Assembly (NCBI GenBank): GCA_947371865.1
Contig: CANBRH010000021.1
Location: 1 to 18,236, forward strand
DNA length: 18,236 nt
Reading direction: 5' to 3'
Source: Actinomycetota bacterium
GTDB taxonomy: Bacteria; Actinomycetota; Actinomycetes; Nanopelagicales; Nanopelagicaceae
Both the position numbers and the translations under genes were made by a program. The stretch's first letter is position 1. Each line of letters starts with the position of its first letter. The notes below the pieces were generated by a model that saw only the letters and a program-made list of their open reading frames with translations, did no database searches and had not been told where the DNA came from. Below, piece after piece: positions 1-7,238 of this stretch.

Positions 1-33
1 GGCTGCCGTCCACCAAAACCACGTCGAGTTTAA
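1..33 (+). CDS. rpsK: 30S ribosomal protein S11, C-terminal end (partial)
   Basis: The first 33 bases read in frame as GCRPPKPRRV followed by TAA. This is very close to the conserved C-terminal tail of bacterial S11 (the family usually ends in GCRPPKRRRV). The gene starts outside the window. S11 lies on the 30S platform next to the mRNA exit region. Its position 16 bases before rpsD fits the conserved rpsM-rpsK-rpsD-rpoA-rplQ alpha operon. Only ten residues are visible, but the tail is diagnostic and the neighbour is the expected one. Confidence 0.9.
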   Translation, partial: GCRPPKPRRV

Positions 34-49
34 GGAAGGAAGAGAAGAT

Positions 50-676
50 ATGGCTCGTTATACCGGAGCAGATTGCAAGCGCTGCCGTCGCGAAAAAGTA
101 AAGCTCTTCCTCAAGGGCTCTAAGTGCGATGGTCCAAAATGTCCTATCGAATCACGTCCATACCCACCAGGGGAGCACGGTCGTGGTCGTTCCAAGGAAT
201 CCGAGTACCTACTTCAAATGCGCGAAAAGCAAAAGTGCGCACGTATGTATGGTGTTCTTGAGAAGCAATTCCGTGGTTACTACGAAGAGGCAAACCGTCT
301 TCAAGGTAAGACCGGTGAGAACCTCCTCGTCATTCTCGAGACCCGTCTCGATAACGTCGTTTTCCGCGCAGGTTTTGCAAAGAGCCGTGACATGGCACGC
401 CAGTTGGTTCGCCACGGTCACTTCCTTGTCAATGGCAAGAAGGTCAACATTCCTTCATATCGCGTGACTCCAATGGACATCATCGATGTCGTTCCTGGTT
501 CACTCGACAACACACCATTCATCATCGCTAGCGCCGAACTTGGTGAGAAGGCAGTTCCTGCCTGGCTAGAAGTTGTTGGTTCCAAGCTTCGTATCTTGGT
601 TCACGCAGTTCCTACTCGCACCATCATCGACACTCAAGTACAAGAGCAACTCATCGTTGAGCTTTACTCGCGTTAA
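50..676 (+). CDS. rpsD: 30S ribosomal protein S4 (zinc-binding, C+ form)
   Basis: S4 is a primary 16S rRNA-binding protein that starts assembly of the 30S body. The 208-residue length is typical. The N-terminal domain carries four cysteines at residues 9, 12, 26 and 31, the spacing of the Zn-binding S4 known from Thermus. The RPYPPGEHGR and KESEYLLQ signatures follow. The S4 RNA-binding domain spans about residues 98-160 (RLDNVVFRAGFAKSRDMARQLVRHGH). An AAGGAAGGA Shine-Dalgarno (32-40) lies about 9 bases before the ATG. The 16-base gap after rpsK implies co-transcription. Many high-GC Actinobacteria, such as Mycobacterium, carry a cysteine-free S4, so the intact zinc site is a lineage clue. 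Confidence 0.98.
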   Translation: MARYTGADCKRCRREKVKLFLKGSKCDGPKCPIESRPYPPGEHGRGRSKESEYLLQMREKQKCARMYGVLEKQFRGYYEEANRLQGKTGENLLVILETRLDNVVFRAGFAKSRDMARQLVRHGHFLVNGKKVNIPSYRVTPMDIIDVVPGSLDNTPFIIASAELGEKAVPAWLEVVGSKLRILVHAVPTRTIIDTQVQEQLIVELYSR

Positions 677-784
677 TTTTTAAAAAGCTTTACTTGCAGA
701 AAAGCCGGTAAAACGGCCTAAAGAATTTAAAACCGCCAAGCGGAGATCAAATAGTGGATCTCTCGAGACCTACGGAGGAACTAA

Positions 785-1792
785 GTGCTTATTGCACAAC
801 GCCCCACCCTCAACGAGGAAGTTGTATCTGAGTACCGCTCACGTTTCATTATTGAACCGCTAGAGCCTGGCTTTGGTTACACCCTTGGCAATTCGCTCCG
901 TCGTACACTTTTGTCTTCGATTCCTGGTGCAGCTGTAACCAGCATTCGAGTCAATGGTGCACTTCACGAATTCGCCACGCTAGAAGGCGTTAAGGAAGAT
1001 ATCACCGAGATCGTCTTGAATATCAAGAACCTCGTGCTCTCATCCGACAACGACGAACCATCTTTGCTCTACATCCGTGCCGGCAGCGAAGGCGTCGTCA
1101 CTGGCGCAGATATCGCATGTCCAGCAGGCGTCGAAGTTCACAACCCCGAACTTCACATCGCTACCTTGAATTCATCGGCAAAGTTTGAAGTCGAACTTAC
1201 TGTCGAGCGCGGCCGCGGTTATGTAACTGCCGTAGCGAACAAGCAAGCAGGCGGAGAAATTGGACGTATTCCAGTTGACTCTATCTACTCACCTGTTCTT
1301 CGCGTTACCTACAAAGTCGAAGCAACTCGCGTTGAACAACGCACAGACTTCGATCGCTTGATCGTCGATGTCGAAACCAAGCAATCAATGAAGCCTTCAG
1401 ATGCCATGGCATCTGCTGGTAAGACATTGGTCGAGCTCTTCGGTTTGGCTCGCGAACTCAATGTCGATGCTGAAGGCATCGAAATGGGACCATCCGTTCA
1501 GGATGCTGCTCTCGCTGCTGATCTTGCTCTTCCTATCGAAGATCTTGATCTGACAGTTCGCTCCTACAACTGCCTCAAGCGTGAAGGTATTCACACTGTC
1601 GGCGAACTCGTAGGACGTTCCGAAGCAGATCTTTTGGATATCCGAAACTTTGGTTCAAAGTCAATCGATGAAGTGAAGGCAAAACTTCACTCCATGGGCC
1701 TTCAATTGAAGGACAGCCCAATCGGTTTCGACCCAACCAAGCATGCTAATTACGGCACCAGCGTTGACGACGAAGTCGTCGAGTCAGAATAG
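785..1792 (+). CDS. rpoA: DNA-directed RNA polymerase subunit alpha
   Basis: The alpha subunit dimerises to nucleate RNA polymerase assembly and contacts UP elements and activators through its C-terminal domain. The protein has 335 residues. The N-terminal assembly domain covers about 1-228 ([20 protein letters not shown] at the start). The C-terminal domain starts near residue 250 with [19 protein letters not shown]; Arg259 matches E. coli Arg265, the key DNA-contacting residue. The tail is acidic (DDEVVESE). The start is GTG, supported by GGAGG at 774-778. A 108-base spacer with small inverted repeats separates it from rpsD, unusually long for this packed cluster, so extra leader control or processing is possible. 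rplQ follows after 19 bases. Confidence 0.98.
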   Translation: MLIAQRPTLNEEVVSEYRSRFIIEPLEPGFGYTLGNSLRRTLLSSIPGAAVTSIRVNGALHEFATLEGVKEDITEIVLNIKNLVLSSDNDEPSLLYIRAGSEGVVTGADIACPAGVEVHNPELHIATLNSSAKFEVELTVERGRGYVTAVANKQAGGEIGRIPVDSIYSPVLRVTYKVEATRVEQRTDFDRLIVDVETKQSMKPSDAMASAGKTLVELFGLARELNVDAEGIEMGPSVQDAALAADLALPIEDLDLTVRSYNCLKREGIHTVGELVGRSEADLLDIRNFGSKSIDEVKAKLHSMGLQLKDSPIGFDPTKHANYGTSVDDEVVESE

Positions 1793-1811
1793 GTCTAGGA
1801 GAACACTCAAA

Positions 1812-2240
1812 ATGCCAACACCAAGTAAAGGTCCACGCCTCGGAAGTGGTCCCGCACACGAAAGATTGTTGCTGGGCACCCTGGCCGAACAACTCTTCGA
1901 ACACGGCAAAATCACGACCACTGAGACAAAGGCCAAGCGCCTCCGTCCGGTAGCCGAGAAGCTGATCACTGCTGCCAAGGCAGGCGATCTCGCTGCTCGT
2001 CGTCGAGTTATGCAGACCATTCAGAACAAGAGCGTGGTTCACACTCTCTTCACTGAAATCGGTCCGCGCTTTGCCAGCCGTGACGGTGGATACACCCGTA
2101 TCACCAAGATCGGTCCTCGCCATGGAGATAACGCTCCAATGGCAGTTATCGAACTTCTCAGCGAAGGAACACCTGCCAAGAAGGCAACTGTTGCTGCAGC
2201 TGAAAAGGTAACGAAGAAGGCTGCTGCTAAGAAGGCTTAA
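1812..2240 (+). CDS. rplQ: 50S ribosomal protein L17
   Basis: L17 is a large-subunit protein near the peptide exit tunnel. The chosen ATG gives 142 residues starting [20 protein letters not shown], the normal actinobacterial L17 N-terminus. AGGAGA (1797-1802) lies nine bases upstream. The frame is open further upstream to 1743, but that part overlaps the 3' end of rpoA and does not look like L17. Core motifs include [17 protein letters not shown] and GGYTRI. The C-terminus carries a short Lys/Ala-rich extension (KKAAAKKA), common in Actinobacteria and likely disordered and RNA-binding. It is probably the last ribosomal gene of the alpha operon; a hairpin follows at 2274-2301. Confidence 0.97.
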   Translation: MPTPSKGPRLGSGPAHERLLLGTLAEQLFEHGKITTTETKAKRLRPVAEKLITAAKAGDLAARRRVMQTIQNKSVVHTLFTEIGPRFASRDGGYTRITKIGPRHGDNAPMAVIELLSEGTPAKKATVAAAEKVTKKAAAKKA

Positions 2241-2266
2241 GCGCTGCCGTTAGTTAAAAGATTCTC

Positions 2267-3103
2267 ATGACCGAACCCACTCTCAATCCCGAGAGTGGGT
2301 TTCGTCGTTTACGCATAGATCTGGCATACGACGGTACTAACTATGCGGGTTGGGCAAAGCAACCAGATCAACGGACCGTGCAAGAAGAGATTGAAACTAC
2401 GATTTCTCGAGTTGTGCGTAACAAGTCCGAGACCATCGTTGCCGGGCGCACTGATGCCGGAGTTCACGCCACTCACCAAATTATTCACGTTGATGTCCCA
2501 GCGGCCGATTTAGAAATTGATAATTTCGCCTATAGATTGAATCGCATATTGGATCAAGATATTCGTGTCAATGAAGTGAGAGAAGCGCCGGAAAATTTTC
2601 ATGCTCGATTCTCGGCTATTAAACGCCATTACATCTACAAGATTTTGGATGGCGGAAAGCAATTGCCACCGCTTAATCGTTTTGATGTGGCTCCATGGTT
2701 TCGCGATCTCGATGTCGAGGCGCTAAATAAAGCTAGTGCGCAAATGTTGGGCCAAAGAGATTTCGCGGCGTTCTGTAAATTCCGAGAAGGAAGCACCACT
2801 ATTCGTGATCTCCAAGAGTTTCATTGGAGCCGAGATGAAGATGGATATCTTCGCGCAAAACTTTCCGCCGATGCCTTCTGTTATTCCATGGTTCGCAATT
2901 TGGTTGGGGCTGCGGTCTGTGTTGGCGAAGGTCGTTTTCCACAAGAGTGGATGGAAGAAATGCTGGCCAATAAAACCAGAATTTCTGAAAGCTATGTATT
3001 TCCTTCCAAAGGCTTAACCCTAACTCAGGTTGATTATCCGGCCGATGACCAATTGTTGGATCGCATTGCGATGACTTTAGGTCGCAGAGATTCGGACGAA
3101 TAA
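2267..3103 (+). CDS. truA: tRNA pseudouridine(38-40) synthase TruA
   Basis: TruA converts uridines 38-40 of tRNA anticodon arms to pseudouridine. The 278-residue length fits. The N-terminal core IDLAYDGTNYAGWAKQP is followed by GRTDAGVHA, in which Asp63 is the catalytic aspartate. HARFSAIKRHYIYKI and a later FCYSMVRNLVGAAVCVGEG segment are family hallmarks. No later in-frame ATG, GTG or TTG precedes the conserved core (about residue 14), so ATG 2267 is the best start although no clear Shine-Dalgarno is seen. Codons 3-12 coincide with a perfect hairpin (2274-2301), which may terminate the upstream operon or lower truA expression. The stop codon shares one base with the next gene's ATG. Confidence 0.95.
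   Translation: MTEPTLNPESGFRRLRIDLAYDGTNYAGWAKQPDQRTVQEEIETTISRVVRNKSETIVAGRTDAGVHATHQIIHVDVPAADLEIDNFAYRLNRILDQDIRVNEVREAPENFHARFSAIKRHYIYKILDGGKQLPPLNRFDVAPWFRDLDVEALNKASAQMLGQRDFAAFCKFREGSTTIRDLQEFHWSRDEDGYLRAKLSADAFCYSMVRNLVGAAVCVGEGRFPQEWMEEMLANKTRISESYVFPSKGLTLTQVDYPADDQLLDRIAMTLGRRDSDE
2274..2310 (+). terminator. Strong hairpin inside the truA 5' end, terminator-like
   Basis: AACCCACTCTC (2274-2284) pairs perfectly with GAGAGTGGGTT (2291-2301) around a six-base loop. The 3' side runs into a T-rich but interrupted tail, TTTCGTCGTTT (2300-2310). It lies just after the ribosomal protein cluster, where a terminator would be expected, but inside truA codons 3-12. It could be the alpha-operon terminator used with partial read-through, or an mRNA structure limiting truA translation. 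The pairing is directly visible; the function is inferred and the tail is weak for an intrinsic terminator. Confidence 0.55.
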
Positions 3104-4704
3104 TGGGTCATATTGATGTAAGCGATGTCGAGTACTGGTTACCCGATGGTCGGATTTTACTAAGTGACATCAATTTTCGAGTGGGTGATGGCGCAAAAGT
3201 AGCCATTGTCGGTGCAAATGGATCGGGTAAAACCACCTTGATCAGAATGATCTGTGGCGACCTAGAGCCTCATGCCGGCAAGGTCTCCATTTCTGGTGGG
3301 CTAGGAATCATGCGGCAATTTATTGGCCAAGTTCGGGATGAAAGTACGGTTCGCGATTTATTGGTTTCCGTCTCTCCTCCGAAAATACGTATGGCAGCGG
3401 AGAAGTTGATTTCGGCAGAGAAGTTAATGAATGAGCGAAACTCAGAGAAAGACCAGATGGCTTACGCCCAGGCGATTTCCGATTGGGGCGATGCCGGCGG
3501 ATATGAAGCTGAGGTTATGTGGGATGTTTGCTGCACCTCAGCGCTAGGTAAAACTTTTGATGATGTATCTCATCGACTCGTCACCACTTTGTCCGGCGGC
3601 GAACAGAAGAAGGTCGTACTGGAGGCGCTACTTCGCGGTGACGATGAAGTTCTCGTTCTTGACGAGCCAGACAACTATCTCGATGTCCCTTCCAAGCGAT
3701 GGCTAGAAGAACAACTTGTGGCAACCAAGAAGACAGTTTTCTTTGTCAGCCACGATCGTGAATTGCTCAATCGCGTTGCCGAAAAGATTGTCACCGTCGA
3801 ACTTGGAGCAAATGGAAATACTGCTTGGGTTCATGGCGGCAAATTTTCGACCTGGCACGATGAACGCAAAGCCAGACAAGAACGCATCGCTGAACTTCTG
3901 TTGCGGTGGGAAGAAGAACACGAGCGTTTGATAAACCTAGTGAAGAAATTACAAGTCCAGGCATCGATCAGTCCCGATATGGCTTCCCGTTACCGAGCAA
4001 TGCAGACCAGGTTACGTAGATTTGAAGAAGTAGGACCGCCGGAGGCGCCACCCATCGAGCAAAATGTTCAGGTGGGGCTAAAAGGTGGGCGCACCGGAGT
4101 TCGAGTGGTGACCTGTGAGCAACTTTCTCTGACAGGACTTACCGAGAATTTCGATCTCGAACTTTTCTATGGCGATCGGGTGGCAATCTTGGGAAAGAAC
4201 GGAACCGGCAAGTCCCACTTCCTCCGCTTACTCGCAGGGGATGGCACGGTGGCCCATACCGGCACCTACAAATTAGGCGCACGGGTCACAGCTGGCTTCT
4301 TTGCTCAGACTCATTCCCATCCAGAATTCATTGGCAAAACCCTGATCGAACTCCTCTGGAGCCATCATTCCCTTCAACTGGGGCCGGCCAAGAGCGTTCT
4401 GCGACGTTATGAACTCAACCAGCAGGGCGATCAACGATTTGAGTCCTTATCGGGCGGCCAGCAAGCCCGATTCCAAATCCTTTTACTGGAGCTGGAAGGC
4501 GCCACCATGCTCCTTTTGGATGAGCCCACCGACAATCTAGATCTAGCCTCAGCCGAAGCCCTAGAACAAGGGCTCTCAGGCTTTGCCGGCACCGTGCTCT
4601 CGGTGACCCATGATCGTTGGTTCACCCGAGGATTTGATCGTTATCTGATCTTTCCCGCCAACGGCCAGGTCTATGAGTCACCTGAGCCAGTTTGGGACTA
4701 TTAG
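3103..4704 (+). CDS. ABC-F family ATPase (duplicated ATP-binding cassettes)
   Basis: This is a soluble ATPase with two cassettes and no membrane segments, the layout of ABC-F proteins that act on the ribosome (translation factors or antibiotic-target protection). Cassette 1 has Walker A GANGSGKTT (37-45), signature LSGGE (163-167) and Walker B LVLDEPD (184-190). Cassette 2 has GKNGTGKS (364-371), LSGGQ (449-453) and LLLDEPTDNLD (470-480). A charged helical linker, about residues 250-315, lies between them. The usual ABC-F DEPTNHLD is altered to DEPDNYLD in the first cassette and DEPTDNLD in the second; the catalytic Glu (188, 474) is kept in both. Its ATG overlaps the truA stop by one base (TAATG), so translation is probably coupled. 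The exact subfamily cannot be set from sequence alone. Confidence 0.9.
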   Translation: MGHIDVSDVEYWLPDGRILLSDINFRVGDGAKVAIVGANGSGKTTLIRMICGDLEPHAGKVSISGGLGIMRQFIGQVRDESTVRDLLVSVSPPKIRMAAEKLISAEKLMNERNSEKDQMAYAQAISDWGDAGGYEAEVMWDVCCTSALGKTFDDVSHRLVTTLSGGEQKKVVLEALLRGDDEVLVLDEPDNYLDVPSKRWLEEQLVATKKTVFFVSHDRELLNRVAEKIVTVELGANGNTAWVHGGKFSTWHDERKARQERIAELLLRWEEEHERLINLVKKLQVQASISPDMASRYRAMQTRLRRFEEVGPPEAPPIEQNVQVGLKGGRTGVRVVTCEQLSLTGLTENFDLELFYGDRVAILGKNGTGKSHFLRLLAGDGTVAHTGTYKLGARVTAGFFAQTHSHPEFIGKTLIELLWSHHSLQLGPAKSVLRRYELNQQGDQRFESLSGGQQARFQILLLELEGATMLLLDEPTDNLDLASAEALEQGLSGFAGTVLSVTHDRWFTRGFDRYLIFPANGQVYESPEPVWDY

Positions 4705-4712
4705 GTACCTTT

Positions 4713-4743
4713 GCAGATCAGGGGAGAGCCTGCCCGCTTTTTT
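4713..4743 (+). terminator. Possible weak terminator after the ABC-F gene
   Basis: Starting nine bases after the ABC-F stop codon, short GC-rich pairings are possible (CAGG 4719-4722 with CCTG 4729-4732, or GCAG 4713-4716 with CTGC 4730-4733). A run of six T follows at 4738-4743. The T run and the position support an intrinsic terminator, but the stem is only four pairs and has competing registers. Confidence 0.35.
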
Positions 4744-4771
4744 GACCCATGTGTGTTATTACGGGTAACCT
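4742..4771 (+). promoter_or_regulatory. Predicted promoter of the rplM-rpsI unit
   Basis: TTGACC (4742-4747) and TAACCT (4766-4771) resemble -35 and -10 boxes of the primary sigma factor, with an 18-base spacer. Transcription would start near 4778, giving a leader of about 100 nt before the rplM GTG. The promoter lies directly after the possible ABC-F terminator, in the longest gap of the window, and would give L13 and S9 their own transcript. The boxes are visible; activity is inferred. Confidence 0.5.
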
Positions 4772-4780
4772 TGCCCTTCT

Positions 4781-4862
4781 GCTAAGCGCTCATCAAGGCG
4801 TTTTTTAGCTGGTAGGCCCAAGTCAGAACCGAATTATGAAGTTAGTTAATCGCTATTAACTA
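4781..4862 (+). promoter_or_regulatory. rplM mRNA leader with two hairpins
   Basis: Hairpin A: GCTAA (4781-4785) pairs with TTAGC (4805-4809) and CGC (4787-4789) with GCG (4798-4800), with a six-T run (4801-4806) on its 3' side. Hairpin B: TAGTTAA (4843-4849) pairs with TTAACTA (4856-4862), ending at the presumed ribosome-binding AGGA (4862-4865). Ribosomal protein operons are often autoregulated through such leaders, so attenuation or translational control by L13 or S9 is plausible. No match to a specific known RNA family is claimed. The bases between the hairpins show nothing else. Confidence 0.4.
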
Positions 4863-4877
4863 GGAATGAGAGATCTC

Positions 4878-5333
4878 GTGCGCACTTTTTCACCAAAAGC
4901 CGGTGACGTGAGTCGTAAATGGCATGTCATCGACGCCGAAGGAGTTGTACTCGGTCGTCTTGCTACCCATGCAGCTGTTCTGTTGCGCGGTAAGCACAAG
5001 CCAACCTTCGCTCCCCATATCGATATGGGCGACTTCGTTGTCATTATCAACGCCGAGAAGGTTGTTCTTACTGGTCAAAAAGCCGGTCAGAAGTTTGCTC
5101 ACCATCACTCAGGTTTTCCAGGCGGTATGACTTCCATCGTTTACTCCGATCTTATTAATCAAGATCCAACTCGAATTGTTGAGAAGGCAATCCTCGGAAT
5201 GCTTCCCAAGAACAAGCTCGGTCGCGTTGTCGGAACCAAGTTAAAGGTCTATGCCGGCCCAACACATCCACACGCTGCCCAGAACCCAACACCTTTTGTA
5301 TTCAACCAAGTTTCTCAAATCGTTACGAAGTAA
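4878..5333 (+). CDS. rplM: 50S ribosomal protein L13
   Basis: L13 is an early-assembly 23S rRNA-binding protein. GTG 4878 gives 151 residues starting [20 protein letters not shown], matching the usual actinobacterial start MRTYSPK. An in-frame ATG at 4866 would add four residues (MRDL) but has AGGA directly abutting it with no spacing, so the GTG is preferred; AGGA (4862-4865) then sits 12 bases upstream. Conserved segments are [39 protein letters not shown] and [13 protein letters not shown]. Twelve bases separate it from rpsI, as in nearly all bacteria. The hairpins in its leader suggest feedback control. Confidence 0.96.
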   Translation: MRTFSPKAGDVSRKWHVIDAEGVVLGRLATHAAVLLRGKHKPTFAPHIDMGDFVVIINAEKVVLTGQKAGQKFAHHHSGFPGGMTSIVYSDLINQDPTRIVEKAILGMLPKNKLGRVVGTKLKVYAGPTHPHAAQNPTPFVFNQVSQIVTK

Positions 5334-5345
5334 ATAGGAGCATAG

Positions 5346-5834
5346 ATGTCTGACTTTGATACCACCGTCGATCTCGATGAGAACGAGGTTCCTACTTCGT
5401 ACAGCACCAGCACACCAGCTGCTGCCACGAACCGCCCAGCAATCACTGCACCTGGCGGCGGCACCGGTCGTCGTAAGGAAGCTGTTGCTCGCGTTCGCTT
5501 AATTCCAGGTTCCGGACAATGGACCGTCAACGGCAAGCCACTTGCTGTTTACTTCCCAAATAAAGTTCACCAACAACTCGTCTCTGAACCTTTCCGCACC
5601 GTTGGTGCTGAAGGTGCTTACGATGTCATTGCTCGTATCAACGGTGGCGGAACTTCCGGCCAAGCTGGTGCACTTCGTCTCGGCGTTGCTCGCGCTCTCA
5701 ACGAAATTGATACCGATGCAAATCGTCCAGCGTTGAAGAAGGCTGGATTCCTCAGCCGCGATGCTCGCGTTATCGAGCGTAAGAAGTACGGTCTAAAGAA
5801 GGCTCGTAAGCGCTCGCAATACAGCAAGCGTTAA
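5346..5834 (+). CDS. rpsI: 30S ribosomal protein S9
   Basis: S9 sits in the 30S head; its C-terminal tail reaches the P-site tRNA anticodon. The protein has 162 residues. An acidic, Thr/Ala-rich N-terminal extension (about 1-38), typical of Actinobacteria, precedes the core [34 protein letters not shown] and the basic tail [12 protein letters not shown] are diagnostic, with the terminal SKR that touches tRNA. AGGAG at 5336-5340 serves as Shine-Dalgarno for ATG 5346. It is co-transcribed with rplM. A 38-base gap leads to glmM, with no hairpin strong enough to call a terminator, so read-through into the cell-wall genes is possible. Confidence 0.97.
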   Translation: MSDFDTTVDLDENEVPTSYSTSTPAAATNRPAITAPGGGTGRRKEAVARVRLIPGSGQWTVNGKPLAVYFPNKVHQQLVSEPFRTVGAEGAYDVIARINGGGTSGQAGALRLGVARALNEIDTDANRPALKKAGFLSRDARVIERKKYGLKKARKRSQYSKR

Positions 5835-5872
5835 TTCTTCTTATTTCTATTTCAAGGTCACGGTAGCTACCT

Positions 5873-7204
5873 ATGGCTCTCTTTGGCACCGATGGTGTTC
5901 GAGGGCTTGCTAACCGCGATCTCACAGCTGAACTTGCTCTTGATCTAGCAGTTGCCGCTGCCCATATTTTGGGTGAGGCTGGAGCATTTACCGGCCACCG
6001 GCCGAAAGCAATCGTTGGGCAAGACTCGCGTGCATCTGGCGATTTTCTAGAGGCGGCCGTTATCGCTGGTCTAGCAAGTGCTGGAGTTGATGTGTATCGG
6101 GTCGGCATTTTGCCTACACCTGCAATTGCCCACCTCGTTGCCGAAAGCGGTGCAGATCTGGGCGTGATGATTAGCGCATCTCATAACCCCATGCCAGATA
6201 ATGGAATTAAGTTTTTCTCCAAAGGCGGCGGAAAACTTGATGACGCATTAGAGGCCGCTATTGAAGCCAGGCTCAACGAACCATGGGAACGCCCAACCGG
6301 GGCAAACGTTGGTCGAGTTGTTCTCGATGAGAGTGCATCCGAGCGATATCTCTTCCATTTACTTTCCTCGTTATCCATCTCTCTTCAAGGCCTGAAAGTC
6401 GTAGTTGATTGCGCAAACGGCGCTTCTTCTGAAGTCGCACCTGAAGCATATGTACGCGCTGGCGCTGAAGTAACTGCCATTTCAAATAACCCCACGGGTT
6501 GGAATATCAACGAGAACTGTGGCTCAACGCATCTAGAGAATTTGATTGCAAAGGTAAAAGAAGTTGGCGCAGATATTGGAATAGCCCATGACGGCGATGC
6601 CGATCGTTGTTTAGCCATCGATGCCGCAGGCAATGTCATCGACGGTGATTTCATTATGGCGATCCTGGCTGCACATTGGCAGGTCCCAACTGTGGTCGGA
6701 ACCGTCATGAGCAATCTAGGTTTTATCAAGGCGATGCAGAAAAACGGCATCAGCGTCGAAACCACATCGGTAGGTGATCGATATGTGCTTGAAAAAATGT
6801 TGGCAGATGATCATCACCTCGGTGGCGAACAATCAGGGCACATCATCATGCGCAAGTTCGCAAATACTGGTGACGGAGTACTTACTGCCTTGCAATTGAT
6901 GCAGACCATGGTTGCCTCACAGCAATCACTTGCCGATCTCTCCAAAGTTATGAAGCGCTACCCGCAGGTGTTGATCAACGTAAAGAATGTCAACAAATCC
7001 GCGCTGGAGACATCCGAGACGATCAAGGGTCACATTCTTTCGATGGAAGAGGAATTAGCCGAAACCGGTCGAATTTTGGTACGGGCATCAGGTACCGAAA
7101 GTCTCGTTCGGGTAATGGTAGAAGCAGAAAGTGAAGCGCAAGCCGAGCAAATCGCTCATAAATTGGCCGAAATAGTAAGATCAGAACTTGAGATAACTAA
7201 ATAG
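5873..7204 (+). CDS. glmM: Phosphoglucosamine mutase
   Basis: GlmM interconverts glucosamine-6-phosphate and glucosamine-1-phosphate, the second step toward UDP-GlcNAc for peptidoglycan. The 443-residue length is standard. It starts with FGTDGVRG, has the active-site loop MISASHNP (99-106) with phosphoserine Ser103, the Mg-binding loop DGDADR (240-245), the sugar-binding GGEQSGH (317-323) and the phosphate-binding RASGTES (404-410). ATG 5873 is preceded by only a weak ribosome-binding site (AAGG at 5854-5857 is too distant). A ten-base palindrome, GGTAGCTACC, ends just before the start. The product is made from the GlmS product encoded 34 bases downstream, so the two genes form one pathway unit. 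Confidence 0.98.
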   Translation: MALFGTDGVRGLANRDLTAELALDLAVAAAHILGEAGAFTGHRPKAIVGQDSRASGDFLEAAVIAGLASAGVDVYRVGILPTPAIAHLVAESGADLGVMISASHNPMPDNGIKFFSKGGGKLDDALEAAIEARLNEPWERPTGANVGRVVLDESASERYLFHLLSSLSISLQGLKVVVDCANGASSEVAPEAYVRAGAEVTAISNNPTGWNINENCGSTHLENLIAKVKEVGADIGIAHDGDADRCLAIDAAGNVIDGDFIMAILAAHWQVPTVVGTVMSNLGFIKAMQKNGISVETTSVGDRYVLEKMLADDHHLGGEQSGHIIMRKFANTGDGVLTALQLMQTMVASQQSLADLSKVMKRYPQVLINVKNVNKSALETSETIKGHILSMEEELAETGRILVRASGTESLVRVMVEAESEAQAEQIAHKLAEIVRSELEITK

Positions 7205-7238
7205 TCCCCACCAGTTTTAACTAGAGGAGCCCTAATTT

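Noticed and set aside
694..731. Possible promoter before rpoA (TTGCAG with TAAAGA or TTTAAA)
   Set aside because: Spacing is 19 bases or more and the -10 match is poor, so it is not supported.
1743..1811. Upstream extension of the rplQ frame by 23 codons
   Set aside because: It overlaps the rpoA 3' end, does not resemble L17, and the AGGAGA before ATG 1812 marks the true start.
4866..4877. Upstream ATG for rplM adding MRDL
   Set aside because: AGGA directly touches this ATG with no spacing, and the family N-terminus begins at GTG 4878. It remains a minor alternative.
5862..5871. GGTAGCTACC palindrome just before glmM
   Set aside because: Ten bases with no loop; too short to call a hairpin or operator without recurrence or conservation.
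7205..7238. glmS riboswitch/ribozyme upstream of glmS
   Set aside because: The gap is only 34 bases, far too short, and the glmS ribozyme is largely a Firmicutes element.
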